64,000 bases of DNA from JANRKB01 sp033763695 (GCA_033763695.1 JANRKB010000013.1:1-64000), one strand, 5' to 3'. Counted from the stretch's first letter, positions 8,887 to 18,476 are shown. Notes: generated from the sequence alone by a model not told the origin. Numbers and translations are program-made.

Positions 8887-10128
8887 GTGCAGGGGTATCG
8901 ATCACATCATGCGATGCGGTTCTGGGCCTCGGCTGCCTGTCTGGGCTTGGGCTGCGTGAGCTTGGCCGGGTGTGCCACGAAGCCGACGCCGCCGATGGCG
9001 GACACGAGCGCGACCAACGCAGGGCTGAACGCACTGGCGGCGGGTGATTCCGCCGCAGCCGAGACGCGCGAGCCTGCCGCCGGGGCGAACTACAAGCCCG
9101 GGACGCGGCTGAGCGAAACTGAACTCCAGAAGCTGGCCGAGGAATCGGCGATCGATCTGAACAAGGTGCTGGCCGAGCGGAATCAGCGTCGGGGCGACGC
9201 AGGCCAGGCCGACACACGCCGAGCACCCAGCCAAAGCAAACCCGCCGAGACGACCATCGCCGCGGGCGGGGCCGCCAGCGAGCCCAGCACGACGAGCGCA
9301 CCGGCAGAGTCGGAGCCGACGCCGCCCGCACCGGAAGTGACCAAGCAAGCCGCGCCGACTCCCGAGGCACCGGTCGAAGAAGACCCACAGGCGAAGATGC
9401 AGCGTTTGGCCAATGAGCTCAGCGCACTGATCCAGAAGCGGATGGTGGCCTCGCCCGATCCCGTGCCTGATGTGCTCGCGCTGGCGGCGATCGACGCGCT
9501 CAAGCCGGGCGGCTCGGCCGCGCTGCCCGAGGGCGTCGACAAGTCACTCAGCCCGCCGGAACTCAAGGCGGTGAATGCGGTGCGCGATCTGATCCGCGGC
9601 CTCGTGGGCGATCCGGCGACAGCCCGCGACCCGGCGAAGGCGGCGGATCGCGTGATGGATGTGCTCAAGCAACTTGCGCAGAGCAAGCCGCTCGCGATCG
9701 CGCGTGCCGCACTGTGCAGCAAGGTGAACGGCTTTGGGCAGTACACGCCGCTGGGCGGCAGCGCGTTCCTCGCGGGCGGGACGTCGAAGGCGATCATCTA
9801 CACGGAAATCGACGGGTTCTCGCATCGCGACGAGGTGAACTCGGGTGAGCCGATGTACGCCGTCGAACTGTCGCAGGAGGCCGCGCTGTTTCATGCGGGT
9901 GACAACACGCTGCAGTGGCGCTGGCCGGAGCAACAGATCCGCGAAGTGAGCCGCAACAAGCGGCGGGACTTCTTCGTGATCCGCCAGATCGACCTGCCGC
10001 GCAATCTGACCGTCGGGCAGTATGTGCTCAAGGTGACGATCCGCGACAAGGTGGACGCCAAGGCGGTGGCGCAGACGAGCCTGCCGATCACGATCGTGGC
10101 GGATCCGACGCTGGTGACTGCCAAGTGA
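8887..10128 (+). CDS. Lipoprotein of unknown function
   Basis: The 413-residue product has a lipoprotein signal (SAACLGLGCVSLAGC; lipobox LAGC) and is followed by a low-complexity Ala/Pro/Glu-rich stretch of about 130 residues. The folded C-terminal part includes TPLGGSAFLAGGTSKAIIYT and ends with a beta-rich segment (LPRNLTVGQYVLKVTIRDKV) resembling an immunoglobulin-like strand set. I do not recognise the family. A perfect AGGAGG nine bases before GTG 8887 decides the start; the ATG at 8914 has no ribosome site. The gene overlaps the following phosphoesterase by four bases (GTGA), so the two are probably translated together. Confidence 0.7.
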   Translation: MQGYRSHHAMRFWASAACLGLGCVSLAGCATKPTPPMADTSATNAGLNALAAGDSAAAETREPAAGANYKPGTRLSETELQKLAEESAIDLNKVLAERNQRRGDAGQADTRRAPSQSKPAETTIAAGGAASEPSTTSAPAESEPTPPAPEVTKQAAPTPEAPVEEDPQAKMQRLANELSALIQKRMVASPDPVPDVLALAAIDALKPGGSAALPEGVDKSLSPPELKAVNAVRDLIRGLVGDPATARDPAKAADRVMDVLKQLAQSKPLAIARAALCSKVNGFGQYTPLGGSAFLAGGTSKAIIYTEIDGFSHRDEVNSGEPMYAVELSQEAALFHAGDNTLQWRWPEQQIREVSRNKRRDFFVIRQIDLPRNLTVGQYVLKVTIRDKVDAKAVAQTSLPITIVADPTLVTAK

Positions 10129-10979
10129 ATCAGAGCGCGCTTAGTGCGGATGATGCATTCGCGCTCGGCGTGTCGCGGCTGCGTCGTCCTGTGCCGCCCG
10201 CGCCGATCGAGTGCTTCGAACTCACACACCCGCTCGTGCCCAGTTCGCTCGATGGGCTGACCATCCTGCATCTGACTGACTTGCACATCCGGCGCAGTCG
10301 GCCGTTCACACCCATCGTGCGGCGGCTGATGCACGCGCTCGCAACGACACCGGTTGATCTGATCCTGCTCACGGGCGACTACAGCAATCGCGGCGGCGAC
10401 GAAGACGCCGCGCTGCACACGCTCGGCGCGCTGGCCGCGACGTGGCGCACGCGGCTGGGGGCGTATGCGATCGTGGGCAACCACGACACGCCGATCTTCA
10501 TGGCGCGGCGGTTTGACGTGCCCGGCGTCACGTGGCTCGGAAATGAGCCGCTGGATCTGGCACAGGCACCGATCCGCCTGCTGGGCGCGAACTGGCCCGA
10601 GGACATGCTCGCGCTGGCGGTGCGGGCGGGACCGACGCCGCCCGGGCGGCTGGCGCTGACGCTGCTGCACTACCCGAGCATGCTGCCGGCGCAGGCGACG
10701 TTTGGGCTGCCGCTGAGTTTCGCGGGGCACACGCACGGCGGGCAGTTTCGCGCCGGACAGTCGTGGGCCCCGCACACGAGCTGCGACATTCCGGGCACGA
10801 TGGCCGCGGGCGTGCTGCGTGTTGATGACTCGCTGTGCGCAGTCAGTCGCGGGCTGGGCGATGCGGTGCTGCAACTGCGCGTGATGTGCCCGCCACAGGC
10901 ACCGCTGTATACGCTGCGACGCGGGCCGCTGCCGCCGGCACGCGCGCGGGGTGAGATGACGCGAATCGCGGCGTGGTGA
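10125..10979 (+). CDS. Metallophosphoesterase (YkuE-like)
   Basis: The 284-residue protein has all the calcineurin-type metal-binding motifs in order: LTDLHIRR (Asp52, His54), LLTGDYSNRGG, IVGNHDTP, LLHYPS and FAGHTHGGQF. This is the arrangement of bacterial YkuE/YaeI-type phosphoesterases, which act on phosphoester bonds of lipids or nucleotides; the substrate here is unknown. No signal peptide is seen. Translation starts at a GTG at 10125 that shares GTGA with the stop of the upstream lipoprotein, a sign of translational coupling. The next gene is convergent 17 bases away. Confidence 0.85.
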   Translation: MNQSALSADDAFALGVSRLRRPVPPAPIECFELTHPLVPSSLDGLTILHLTDLHIRRSRPFTPIVRRLMHALATTPVDLILLTGDYSNRGGDEDAALHTLGALAATWRTRLGAYAIVGNHDTPIFMARRFDVPGVTWLGNEPLDLAQAPIRLLGANWPEDMLALAVRAGPTPPGRLALTLLHYPSMLPAQATFGLPLSFAGHTHGGQFRAGQSWAPHTSCDIPGTMAAGVLRVDDSLCAVSRGLGDAVLQLRVMCPPQAPLYTLRRGPLPPARARGEMTRIAAW

Positions 10980-10996
10980 TGCGATGCATCGGCCAC

Positions 10997-11362
10997 TCAC
11001 TCAGCATCATCGGCGTGCTCATCTTGCTCGGCCGCACGGCCCCAGAGTTCTTCGCCCGGGTGGCGGGCGGCGTACCACGCGCTGGTAACGCGGCGCAGTT
11101 CAGCCGCGAAGCCGATCGCGCCCAATCGATCGACATCAAGCACGGCAGTGAGGCTGGCGTTGTCGACATCGAGTTGCAGCACCTTCACGCCGGTGCGCTC
11201 GGCCAAGGCTTCGGCTGCCGCGACCACCGTGGAGCGAATCCGCGGATCCGCGAGCGGCTCGCCCTGCAAGGCTCGAAGTCGGACGCGCGTGGCCTTCATG
11301 CCGCGATGATACGAAAACCCCGACAACGCATCGCGGATCAGGTTCTGTTGAACAGCGCTCAC
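10997..11362 (-). CDS. Small protein coupled to a Ser/Thr kinase gene
   Basis: The 121-residue protein starts at a GTG that overlaps the kinase stop by four bases (GTGA), so it is almost surely made with the kinase. It is basic and helical near its start (MKATRVRLRALQGEPLADPR), with VVAAAEALAERTGVKVLQLD following, and acidic at its end (AAEQDEHADDAE). No signal peptide, membrane segment or known motif is seen. I do not recognise the family. Position suggests a partner or effector of the sigma-kinase unit. Confidence 0.65.
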   Translation of the reverse strand: MSAVQQNLIRDALSGFSYHRGMKATRVRLRALQGEPLADPRIRSTVVAAAEALAERTGVKVLQLDVDNASLTAVLDVDRLGAIGFAAELRRVTSAWYAARHPGEELWGRAAEQDEHADDAE

Positions 11363-14193
11363 AGCGGCGCGGAGACGGGCTTGGCTGGGCTGTCGGTGCG
11401 ATTCTTGTTCTTGCCCGACTTGGACTTGGGCTTGGCCGCGCCCGCCGAGCCGTCGCCGGAGAGCTTGTCGAGCAGTTGCGCACGCAGCGCCGCGTCGGGG
11501 TTACCGTCAGAATCCAGCGGCCCGACGAGGTGCAAACGGGCCTTGCCCTCGGGCGTGGCGGCGACCCACAGAATCGCCCACGCTTCGGTGTCGGGCTCGC
11601 GCTCTTCAAGCCACGCCCGCACGTGCTCGCCGAACTCAGCGGTGTCCGAGGGCGTCGTGCCGCAGGCGTTGCGAAGGGTGGCGACGAGCTCGATCTCATC
11701 GGCGTCAGCGGCCCGCCACGGTGCTTCGCCGACGATGTTGATGCCCAGACGCTCAAGCCGCTTGCCGTAGGTCCGCAGCATGGTTGCGACATCGGGAGCA
11801 AGCGGCGGGCGGAGTTCGTTGACCATCACGACGCGCTTGCCTGCAACCTGAGCGACGAGCGAATCACGCGAGAGGGTCGGTTCGTCGATGACGGGGGCGG
11901 CGTCGGGCGCGGACTTGGGGAGGGTCTTCTCGACGCGGTCCTGGATCTCAAAGAGCTCGCGCTGGGCCTTCTCCATGATCGCGGCGAGCTGGGCCTGCGT
12001 CTGCAGCACCTTCTGCTGCGCCTCGGCCTGGGCCTCGGGCGGCAGTTCGCGGATCCACGCCGGCATCGCCTCGGCGGATGTGGGCAGCGACGCGGCAATC
12101 GGGCCAATGCCCGCGGGCGTATCGAGCGTGGCGATCAAGCCGTCGTTGCTGATGGAGAATGCGGGTGCCGTGACGCTCGCGACCTGCGGCGTGCTGGATG
12201 ACGACTTGCCGAAGCGCACGCCGAAAAGCACGATCGACGCGACAACGAGCGCGGCGACGAGCGGCACGGTGGCCTTGGGCGCGTTGGAGTACTCACGCCG
12301 CAGGCGACGCCCCGACAAACGCGCGTTGGCCCGATCGCGGGCCTGATCAACGCGCTTGCGGGCACGCTCGAGCTGCTCGGCGGCGGAAAGACGCGGACCC
12401 GCGACGCGCACGCCCTCGGTGCCGCGCGAGACCGCGCCGATCTTGATGCCGCCGATGTTGATACCAGAGAACGTCGATCCGCTTGCGTTCGCGGCCGCTC
12501 CCGCGCCGGCGGCAGGACGAGCGGCATCGCCCTCAACATCAAACTGCCCGGTCCACCAGTTCTTCAGGCTGATGCGCGGCTTCGAGGGAATCGCGCCGGC
12601 GGCCGCACCAACGCCAGCCGCGGCCGCACCGATGCCTGCGCCCGCCCCTGCGCCGATTCCAGCGGCGGCCTGTCCTGCGACGCCCGCGGCGACATTCGCC
12701 GCAGCCGCACCGGCGGCAGCGACATTGGGGATCTCCACGTTTGGGATCGGAGGCGGCACGACCGACGCCGCGGCGGCGACGCGCGCTGCTTCACCAGCGT
12801 TCTGCATCGAGCGCGGCAGGGGCGGCATCTCCGGCTGCGGCGCGGGCTCGACCACATCCGTCTCGAGCATCTCGCGCATGCTGGGCAGATCAGCAGGACG
12901 CACCTTGAACGCATCCGGAGCGCGGCGGACCACGTCCAAGTCGGCGAGCATCGCCGCGGCGGTCGGATAGCGCTTGTCGTAGTCGGTCATGGCGCGCCGG
13001 ATGATCCAGCGGATCGCCTCCGGGCAGCGCTTGCTGATCTGGCTCAGCGCGCCGTGGGCCGGGAACGAGTTCTCCATGATGGCATAGAGCACCGCGCCCG
13101 CGGCGAAGATGTCGAACTTGGTGCCGTCGACGTCCTGCACCTTCACGCCGCGGAGCGCGAGCCGCACCATCTCCGGATCGCGGAAGTACTCGGTGCCGTG
13201 CGTGGTGAGCGTCATCGCCGAACGCAGCGGCGTGACGAGGCCGAAGTCGACGAGGTGCGCGTGCTGCTTGCCGGGCGTGCCGTCAACGATGATGTTGTCG
13301 GGCTTGACGTCCTTGTGCCACAGCCCGCCGCGGTGATAGGTCGAGAGCGTGCCGAGCAAGTCGGCGGCGTAGCCCATCGCGACGCCAAGATGCTGGTCAT
13401 CCAGCCCCGCTGCGCCGACCGACGCGGGCGCGCTCTCGGCGTGCAACTGCTGCACGACGAACGTCAGCGGCTTGCCCGGCACATACCGCATCACGTAATA
13501 GAAACGCTCACCCGTGAGCTCATGGTCGAGCACCAGGCCGAGCTTCTTGGCGGCGTCGAGTGCGCGACTCTCGCGGACGATCTGCGGGAGTGTGCTGCCG
13601 TCCTTGAGGCTGAAGGACTTGATGACCACCTGATCGACGCCCAGATAGCCGGCGCGTTCGAGGCTCGCGGCCTTCACCGGGTCAGGCTCGGCGATGTAGA
13701 GCTTGCCGCCCGAGCCGCCGCCCGCCATCGACCCGACGATCGTGTAGCCATCGAAGATGCCGGTGCGCTTGCTGGGGCCGTCGCTGGTGGGCGCGGCGGC
13801 GACAACCTCGGGCAGTCGCTCTTCCAGGCCTTGCACCACCGCGCCCGCGCCGATGAGCTTGAGCGGATGACCGACGAGCATGCGATAGACGCACAGCCCG
13901 CCGACCTTGGCTTCAGACTTGAAGGCTTCGACAAAGTGCTTGGACGCCGACCAGCGGCCGATGATGACCGCGCCGAGGATCATGGGGATGTAGACGATCG
14001 TCAGGATGAGCGCGCCGACCAGACGCAGCGCGTCGGACACTTCGCCCGCGATGAACGCGCCGATCTGGCGCAGCACCCAGCCGATGGCCTTGAAGACCGG
14101 GACGATAACGAACATCACAATGAACACGCCAAGCACCACGGCCAACACCAGGCCGAGCAGCGTGAGCAAGATAACTGATCCGGTGGAGTTCAT
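11359..14193 (-). CDS. Membrane-anchored Ser/Thr protein kinase
   Basis: The 944-residue protein begins with two membrane segments (about 6-33 and 57-78), then a kinase domain from about residue 147: glycine-rich loop GSMAGGGSGG, Lys192 in VVIKSF, catalytic loop HKDVKPDN at 293-300 and VDFGLV with Asp316. After the kinase comes a Pro/Ala/Gly-rich linker (about 450-570), a basic helix, a third membrane segment (about 641-659) and a C-terminal domain with the segment AGKRVVMVNELRPPLAPDVA. HRD is changed to HKD, but the catalytic Asp and following Lys are kept, so activity is expected. It is 84 bases downstream of an ECF sigma gene, suggesting control of that sigma factor or its regulon. Confidence 0.88.
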   Translation of the reverse strand: MNSTGSVILLTLLGLVLAVVLGVFIVMFVIVPVFKAIGWVLRQIGAFIAGEVSDALRLVGALILTIVYIPMILGAVIIGRWSASKHFVEAFKSEAKVGGLCVYRMLVGHPLKLIGAGAVVQGLEERLPEVVAAAPTSDGPSKRTGIFDGYTIVGSMAGGGSGGKLYIAEPDPVKAASLERAGYLGVDQVVIKSFSLKDGSTLPQIVRESRALDAAKKLGLVLDHELTGERFYYVMRYVPGKPLTFVVQQLHAESAPASVGAAGLDDQHLGVAMGYAADLLGTLSTYHRGGLWHKDVKPDNIIVDGTPGKQHAHLVDFGLVTPLRSAMTLTTHGTEYFRDPEMVRLALRGVKVQDVDGTKFDIFAAGAVLYAIMENSFPAHGALSQISKRCPEAIRWIIRRAMTDYDKRYPTAAAMLADLDVVRRAPDAFKVRPADLPSMREMLETDVVEPAPQPEMPPLPRSMQNAGEAARVAAAASVVPPPIPNVEIPNVAAAGAAAANVAAGVAGQAAAGIGAGAGAGIGAAAAGVGAAAGAIPSKPRISLKNWWTGQFDVEGDAARPAAGAGAAANASGSTFSGINIGGIKIGAVSRGTEGVRVAGPRLSAAEQLERARKRVDQARDRANARLSGRRLRREYSNAPKATVPLVAALVVASIVLFGVRFGKSSSSTPQVASVTAPAFSISNDGLIATLDTPAGIGPIAASLPTSAEAMPAWIRELPPEAQAEAQQKVLQTQAQLAAIMEKAQRELFEIQDRVEKTLPKSAPDAAPVIDEPTLSRDSLVAQVAGKRVVMVNELRPPLAPDVATMLRTYGKRLERLGINIVGEAPWRAADADEIELVATLRNACGTTPSDTAEFGEHVRAWLEEREPDTEAWAILWVAATPEGKARLHLVGPLDSDGNPDAALRAQLLDKLSGDGSAGAAKPKSKSGKNKNRTDSPAKPVSAPL

Positions 14194-14277
14194 GGCCGAC
14201 CTGCCTTGCCGACACTGCGTACATGAGCGGGGCTCGAAGCCCGTTTCCGTACGCCGAAGACCCTCGCCGCGATCGCG

Positions 14278-15045
14278 TCAGCGCTCGCTCAACCGATCCG
14301 CCTGATCCTGACGACGCAGTTCCATCTGGCGGTGGTAGATCTCGGCGATGGCCTCGTCGAAAAGTGCGTCGTCCCGCTGCGGGTCGGTTTTGGGATTTTT
14401 CGCCAGGCCATTTCGCGCCGCTTCCGCCCGTTCGTCTTCCGTGAAGGAATAAAGCAGGATCATCTGCTCCAGCCGCGCCCGCAGAACATCGCGCACGCGG
14501 GCCAAACGACGGCTGACGGTGGGTTCACTGATTCCAAGATCCTCGGCGACTTCCTTGCCCGGCTTGCCGTCGAGCACACGCATGCGATAGATCGAGAAGT
14601 CGGTGAAGTCCGACTCCTTCTGCACGAGCCGAATGGCGGCTTCAACCTTGGCGCGAAAGACCGCGGCCTCGTAGGCCTCATCGGCGCTTGCGCCCGCGGC
14701 GGCCTTCATCCATGACTCATCAAACTCGCCGGCTTTCTTGCTGCCGCCACGCTTCTGTGCGCTGCGACGATCCATCTCGTCGCCCAGCACGTGCTTGGCA
14801 ATCGCCAGCAGCCACGTCGAGAAGCGTGCCCCGCGCGCGGGGTCATAGCGATCGATCGATTCGGACAAGGCGGCCAGCGTTTCCTGCGAAAGATCGCGGA
14901 CAGTCTCGCTGCCGATGCGACCCTTGCCCCACTTGGCGAGCTGGCCGCGGACCACGGGGCCGAAGATTTCCCAGAGTTCAAACCACGCGGCCTGGTCATT
15001 GGACCGCAGGCGCGAGATGAACCCGCTGGTGACGGACGAAAGCAT
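14278..15045 (-). CDS. ECF-type RNA polymerase sigma factor
   Basis: The 255-residue product has sigma region 2 (FSTWLLAIAKHVLGDEMDRR) and region 4 with a helix-turn-helix (GKEVAEDLGISEPTVSRRLA), and no region 3, as in extracytoplasmic-function sigma factors. It carries a C-terminal extension of about 50 residues after region 4 (FTEDERAEAARNGLAK onwards). The start at 15045 fits the family N-terminus. No anti-sigma gene is adjacent; instead a membrane Ser/Thr kinase follows in the same direction. In planctomycetes sigma factors linked to kinases are a known theme, so phosphorylation of the sigma factor is a reasonable inference. Confidence 0.88.
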   Translation of the reverse strand: MLSSVTSGFISRLRSNDQAAWFELWEIFGPVVRGQLAKWGKGRIGSETVRDLSQETLAALSESIDRYDPARGARFSTWLLAIAKHVLGDEMDRRSAQKRGGSKKAGEFDESWMKAAAGASADEAYEAAVFRAKVEAAIRLVQKESDFTDFSIYRMRVLDGKPGKEVAEDLGISEPTVSRRLARVRDVLRARLEQMILLYSFTEDERAEAARNGLAKNPKTDPQRDDALFDEAIAEIYHRQMELRRQDQADRLSER

Positions 15046-15344
15046 CAGCCACGACCCCCACAGGCCACGACGGCCTGAATGCCGACACCGATCGCGCATG
15101 CCACGTTCGTGCGCTCAGGCGGTTGGTCGGAGTTGTCCGTCTGGTCTTTCATGCACACCCGCGTGTCGCCGCACAGACCGGGAGACGCCGCCCGCTCGTC
15201 CCACCCTCATCAACAGTATCCGAACCCGGGCAAACCGCAAGGATGGGGGAGGCTGAGTCGACCGCCGAGGCACCCCGAGAGCGGCACAAACCCACCCGAG
15301 CGCGGCGTTCGGGGGCCGATCGTGCCCGAGAACTCAGTTCCGAG

Positions 15345-16778
15345 TTACACGCCCAGCATCAGCAGGCGGGGGCGGGACCGCGACGACATGATGTTGCGGG
15401 CCGCGTTCGCCGGATCAAGTGACGCGTGGCGCGGATCGTGCTCAATGCCGACAAGACCAGCGAGCGGGGCGTCGGCGGCGAACGTGAACGCCGATGTATC
15501 GAGGCCAAGCACGCTGGCCCCGTGCGTGGTGATCATGGCGAGAAGGTCACGCGGGTCGGCGGCATCGCGCGCGTACAGACGCCGCGCCTCGTCGAGCGTG
15601 GACATGCCCACCAGATCGGTGCCCGCCTCGGGGGGCAGATTGATCACCGAGTCCGTGCCCAGAGCGACGGGCACGCCCGCGCGCATGAGATCGCGATAGC
15701 GGTGCGGCCCGAAGTGTTCGTGGTTGCCGAAGTACTCGCTGGAGCGCGGGCAATACGCGGCCGTCGCGCCGTGCCGCGCAAGCACGGCGATGTCCGCGTC
15801 GGAGAGATCGTTGAGGTGCACGCTGAGCATGCGTGCACGAGCGAGGTGCGCTTCAAGGTGTGCGACGGGCGTCTTGCCGCGCCCGATGAACTCAAGGGCG
15901 CTTTCGTCCCAGATGCCGATCTCCTCAAGCATCGTGCGCTTTGGGCCGTCGCCCTGGGCGATGAAGCGGCGTTCCTCGGGCGTCTCCGCCAAGTGTGTGC
16001 AGAGCGGCACGCTATAGCGCTGGCTGGCCTCGACCGCGAAGTCATAGCCGCGCAGCGAGACGGAGTACGGCGCGTGCGGCTGAATGCCGACCCGCACACG
16101 CCCGTCATGGCGCGCCGCATGGTTCGCCGGCGAACCCGGGAGAAGTCCTTCACGCTCAAGCCGCGCGAGCAGGGCACGCATCGCGTCGAGCGCCCACGTT
16201 TCCCCTTTGCCGATGCCGAAGTACTCGATGTAGCCAACGCCGAGCACGGGCGCATTGCGCAATGCGTACAGCGCGGCGGCGGTCGGACCGGCACGCGTCG
16301 CGCCGCAGATATCGCCGATCGCAACCACGCCGCCGGCGAGCGACAGCGCGATGCCGCGGCGGACAGACTCGCCGATCGACGCGTCGTCCTGGCGGCGATT
16401 GCGCACCACGAGCTTCACGAAGGGACCAAAACCGAGTCCCGGATCGTGCGGCGTGGGCCCGATGTGCGTCAGATCCAGATGCGTGTGGGCATTGACGTAC
16501 GCAGGCGTCAGCGTTGCATGGACGCGCACGCGCCGAACATCGCGGAGATGCAGTGCGGCCGCGCGTGCATCGACCTCCTCACTTGAGCCCGCCGCCAGCA
16601 CGCGCATCACCGCACGCGGCCATGACGCGTAGCGCGGCTCACGCGCGGGAGCGAGCGAGAGCAAGAGCGACCCCGGCGCGGCACAGACCGATTGCGCATC
16701 GACGACCGCATCGGCATCAAGACGCAGCAGCGTGCCGTCGGTGATCGCGGGAAGAAAATCGGGCGAGAGGTGGTGCAT
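15345..16778 (-). CDS. Metal-dependent amidohydrolase (possible aminofutalosine deaminase)
   Basis: The 477-residue protein is an amidohydrolase-superfamily deaminase: metal motif NAHTHLDL near the first barrel strand, the HAPYS and CTHLAE segments, VHLND, and the late Asp in LGTDSVINL. This is the ATZ/TRZ-like subgroup, which includes guanine, adenosine and aminofutalosine deaminases. The start at 16778 removes an upstream extension that is antisense to nothing but lacks conservation. It lies 49 bases downstream of ubiX on the same strand. Because the futalosine menaquinone route uses an amidohydrolase-type deaminase (MqnX) and a prenylated-flavin decarboxylase step, MqnX is a plausible identity, but other deaminases are possible. 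Confidence 0.75.
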   Translation of the reverse strand: MHHLSPDFLPAITDGTLLRLDADAVVDAQSVCAAPGSLLLSLAPAREPRYASWPRAVMRVLAAGSSEEVDARAAALHLRDVRRVRVHATLTPAYVNAHTHLDLTHIGPTPHDPGLGFGPFVKLVVRNRRQDDASIGESVRRGIALSLAGGVVAIGDICGATRAGPTAAALYALRNAPVLGVGYIEYFGIGKGETWALDAMRALLARLEREGLLPGSPANHAARHDGRVRVGIQPHAPYSVSLRGYDFAVEASQRYSVPLCTHLAETPEERRFIAQGDGPKRTMLEEIGIWDESALEFIGRGKTPVAHLEAHLARARMLSVHLNDLSDADIAVLARHGATAAYCPRSSEYFGNHEHFGPHRYRDLMRAGVPVALGTDSVINLPPEAGTDLVGMSTLDEARRLYARDAADPRDLLAMITTHGASVLGLDTSAFTFAADAPLAGLVGIEHDPRHASLDPANAARNIMSSRSRPRLLMLGV

Positions 16779-16827
16779 GGCAGCGCGTCGGACGGGCCTC
16801 AAGGGCCGCGTCGATGATACCGCGCCG

Positions 16828-17475
16828 TCACTCGCGGACCGCGTGCTCCCAGCGGGTCTTGAGATCGTGTTCGACCTTGAGCAGGTCGAGCACCTTGCCG
16901 ACGACGAAGTCGACGATCTCATCGATGGACTTGGGGAGCAGATAGAAGCCCGGGTTGGTCGGGGCGATGATCGCGCCCGCGAGCGTGAGCGTGCGCATCG
17001 CCTCGATGTCGATGAGGTTCAGCGGCGACTCGCGATGACAGACGATGAGCGGGCGACGCTCCTTGAGCGTCACCATCGCCGCGCGCGTGAGCAGGTTGGA
17101 GCCAGAGCCGCTGGCGAGAGCGCCGAGACTGGTGGAACTGCACGGCAGCACGACCATGCCGTCGTGCAGGAAGCTGCCGCTGGCGATGACCGCGCCGACA
17201 TCCTTGTTAGGATGGATCACCAGCCGCTTGGCATAAGCGGCGGCCATCTTCTTGTCGCGCGCGAGCGCGGGCACCATGCTGGCCAGATCGATGGTCTTCA
17301 CGCCCAGTTCGTCCCACAGCAGACGCTTGCCGTAGTCGCTGACGACCAGATGCACCTCGGCGTCGGCGCGCAGGAGTTCTTCGAGCAGACGTCGCGCGTA
17401 GATCGCCCCCGAAGCGCCGGAGACGCCGAGGACAAACCGACGCGGACGAATCGGACGGGCGGGCTTGCTGGGCAT
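16828..17475 (-). CDS. ubiX: Flavin prenyltransferase UbiX
   Basis: The 215-residue protein makes prenylated FMN, the cofactor of UbiD-type decarboxylases. Visible family motifs are VLGVSGASGAIYARRLLE near the N-terminus, VVSDYGKRLLW, PCSSTSLGALASGSGSNLLT, RRPLIVCHRESPL and APTNPGFYLLP. AGAGG about six bases before the ATG at 17475 supports the start. It is followed 49 bases later by an amidohydrolase gene, so the two are probably co-transcribed. No ubiD partner is in the window. Confidence 0.92.
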   Translation of the reverse strand: MPSKPARPIRPRRFVLGVSGASGAIYARRLLEELLRADAEVHLVVSDYGKRLLWDELGVKTIDLASMVPALARDKKMAAAYAKRLVIHPNKDVGAVIASGSFLHDGMVVLPCSSTSLGALASGSGSNLLTRAAMVTLKERRPLIVCHRESPLNLIDIEAMRTLTLAGAIIAPTNPGFYLLPKSIDEIVDFVVGKVLDLLKVEHDLKTRWEHAVRE

Positions 17476-17885
17476 GGTGAACCTCTGGCTGATCGTTGCA
17501 GCCCAGCGCGGAGCGGGCGCAGCGGCTTGGGCACGTTGGGGGACACGCCCGGGCCGGTCCCGTTTGGCGTTGTGAGCGTCAGCGGGTTCGACCCAGCACA
17601 CGCATTGGTTTCGCGCCCGGGTCGAACAGTTCTGGCCGGACGGTGCGGGTCTGAAGGCTCGGGGCAGGCAGCGTGGGTCGGGCCGCGCGTGGCAGGCGAG
17701 AGTTTCCAGTGAACTTCGGGCCTCGGCCGATAATCCCCCTTCGCGGCGCGGGCCCGTCGGGCTTATCGTTCGCGCAGGTCGCTTTCCGGCCTTGGCCTCT
17801 GTGTCTTGGCTGGCCTGACCTGTTTGGTGATTGCTCCCCGCGGGCTCCGCACGCCGCCGGGCCAGTTCTGCTGAGGTGCCTCCCG
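17476..17885. other. 410-base divergent intergenic region
   Basis: This stretch lies between ubiX and a lipoprotein gene and should hold both promoters. It contains gccgataa at about 17726, identical to the -10 of sigma-28 promoters, but no matching -35. I see no gene or repeat. Confidence 0.35.
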
Positions 17886-18476
17886 ATGAAGACGAACCAC
17901 GATTCTGCGATTCCTTCCGCCCGTCGCCTCGCGCCTGCCGTGCTGGTCGGCCTGCTGGCCTTGGCTGGTGCGCTGCCCGGGTGTGCCGGCTACGCCACGT
18001 GGCCTCCGGTGCAGGGGCACACGCTCGCGACCGCCGACCCCAACGCCCCGATCGTGCAGGACGCGATGGTCGTCGCGCTCAACGCCGCGATCGAGAAGTA
18101 TCCGGCGATCGGCAATCGTCCGATCGCGATCAATCTGCCTGCGGGCGTGACGCGCGGCGTGTATGAGTCGGTCGCCAGCCGCACCAACTCCGCCGCCCTG
18201 ACACCCGAGAACGCCCCCACTCATGCCGTGTACCACGTCGCACGGGTGTGGGTGCGCGGCTGGAGCGCGATGGTGGACATCGTGCTGCCCGTCACCACGC
18301 CCTCACGCGGCATGGCCACCCCCGAATATCGCGGCGTGACCATTCACCTCAAGGGCGATTCGTCGCCCATGAAGTTCAACCTCGCTCAGGAATGGCAGCC
18401 GGGCACCGTGCCGACGCCGGAACTGAACTACCTCGGCGGCGACGGCACTGCCGCGACCGCGCCTGCCGCGCAGTAA
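17886..18476 (+). CDS. Small lipoprotein of unknown function
   Basis: The 196-residue product carries a lipoprotein signal (basic N-terminus, LVGLLALAGALPGC; lipobox LPGC). The mature part has a conserved-looking stretch IEKYPAIGNRPIAINLPAG and a later VYHVARVWVRGWSAMVDIVL, probably a small periplasmic beta/alpha domain, followed by an Ala-rich end. GAGGTG about nine bases upstream of the ATG fits. I do not recognise the family. It is convergent with the next lipoprotein gene, with 16 bases between the stops. Confidence 0.65.
   Translation: MKTNHDSAIPSARRLAPAVLVGLLALAGALPGCAGYATWPPVQGHTLATADPNAPIVQDAMVVALNAAIEKYPAIGNRPIAINLPAGVTRGVYESVASRTNSAALTPENAPTHAVYHVARVWVRGWSAMVDIVLPVTTPSRGMATPEYRGVTIHLKGDSSPMKFNLAQEWQPGTVPTPELNYLGGDGTAATAPAAQ

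Noticed and set aside
17581..17600. gggttcgaccc, T-arm-like
   Set aside because: No cloverleaf or acceptor stem around it.
17726..17733. gccgataa, identical to a sigma-28 -10
   Set aside because: No TAAA-type -35 at 15 bases, so chance is likely.
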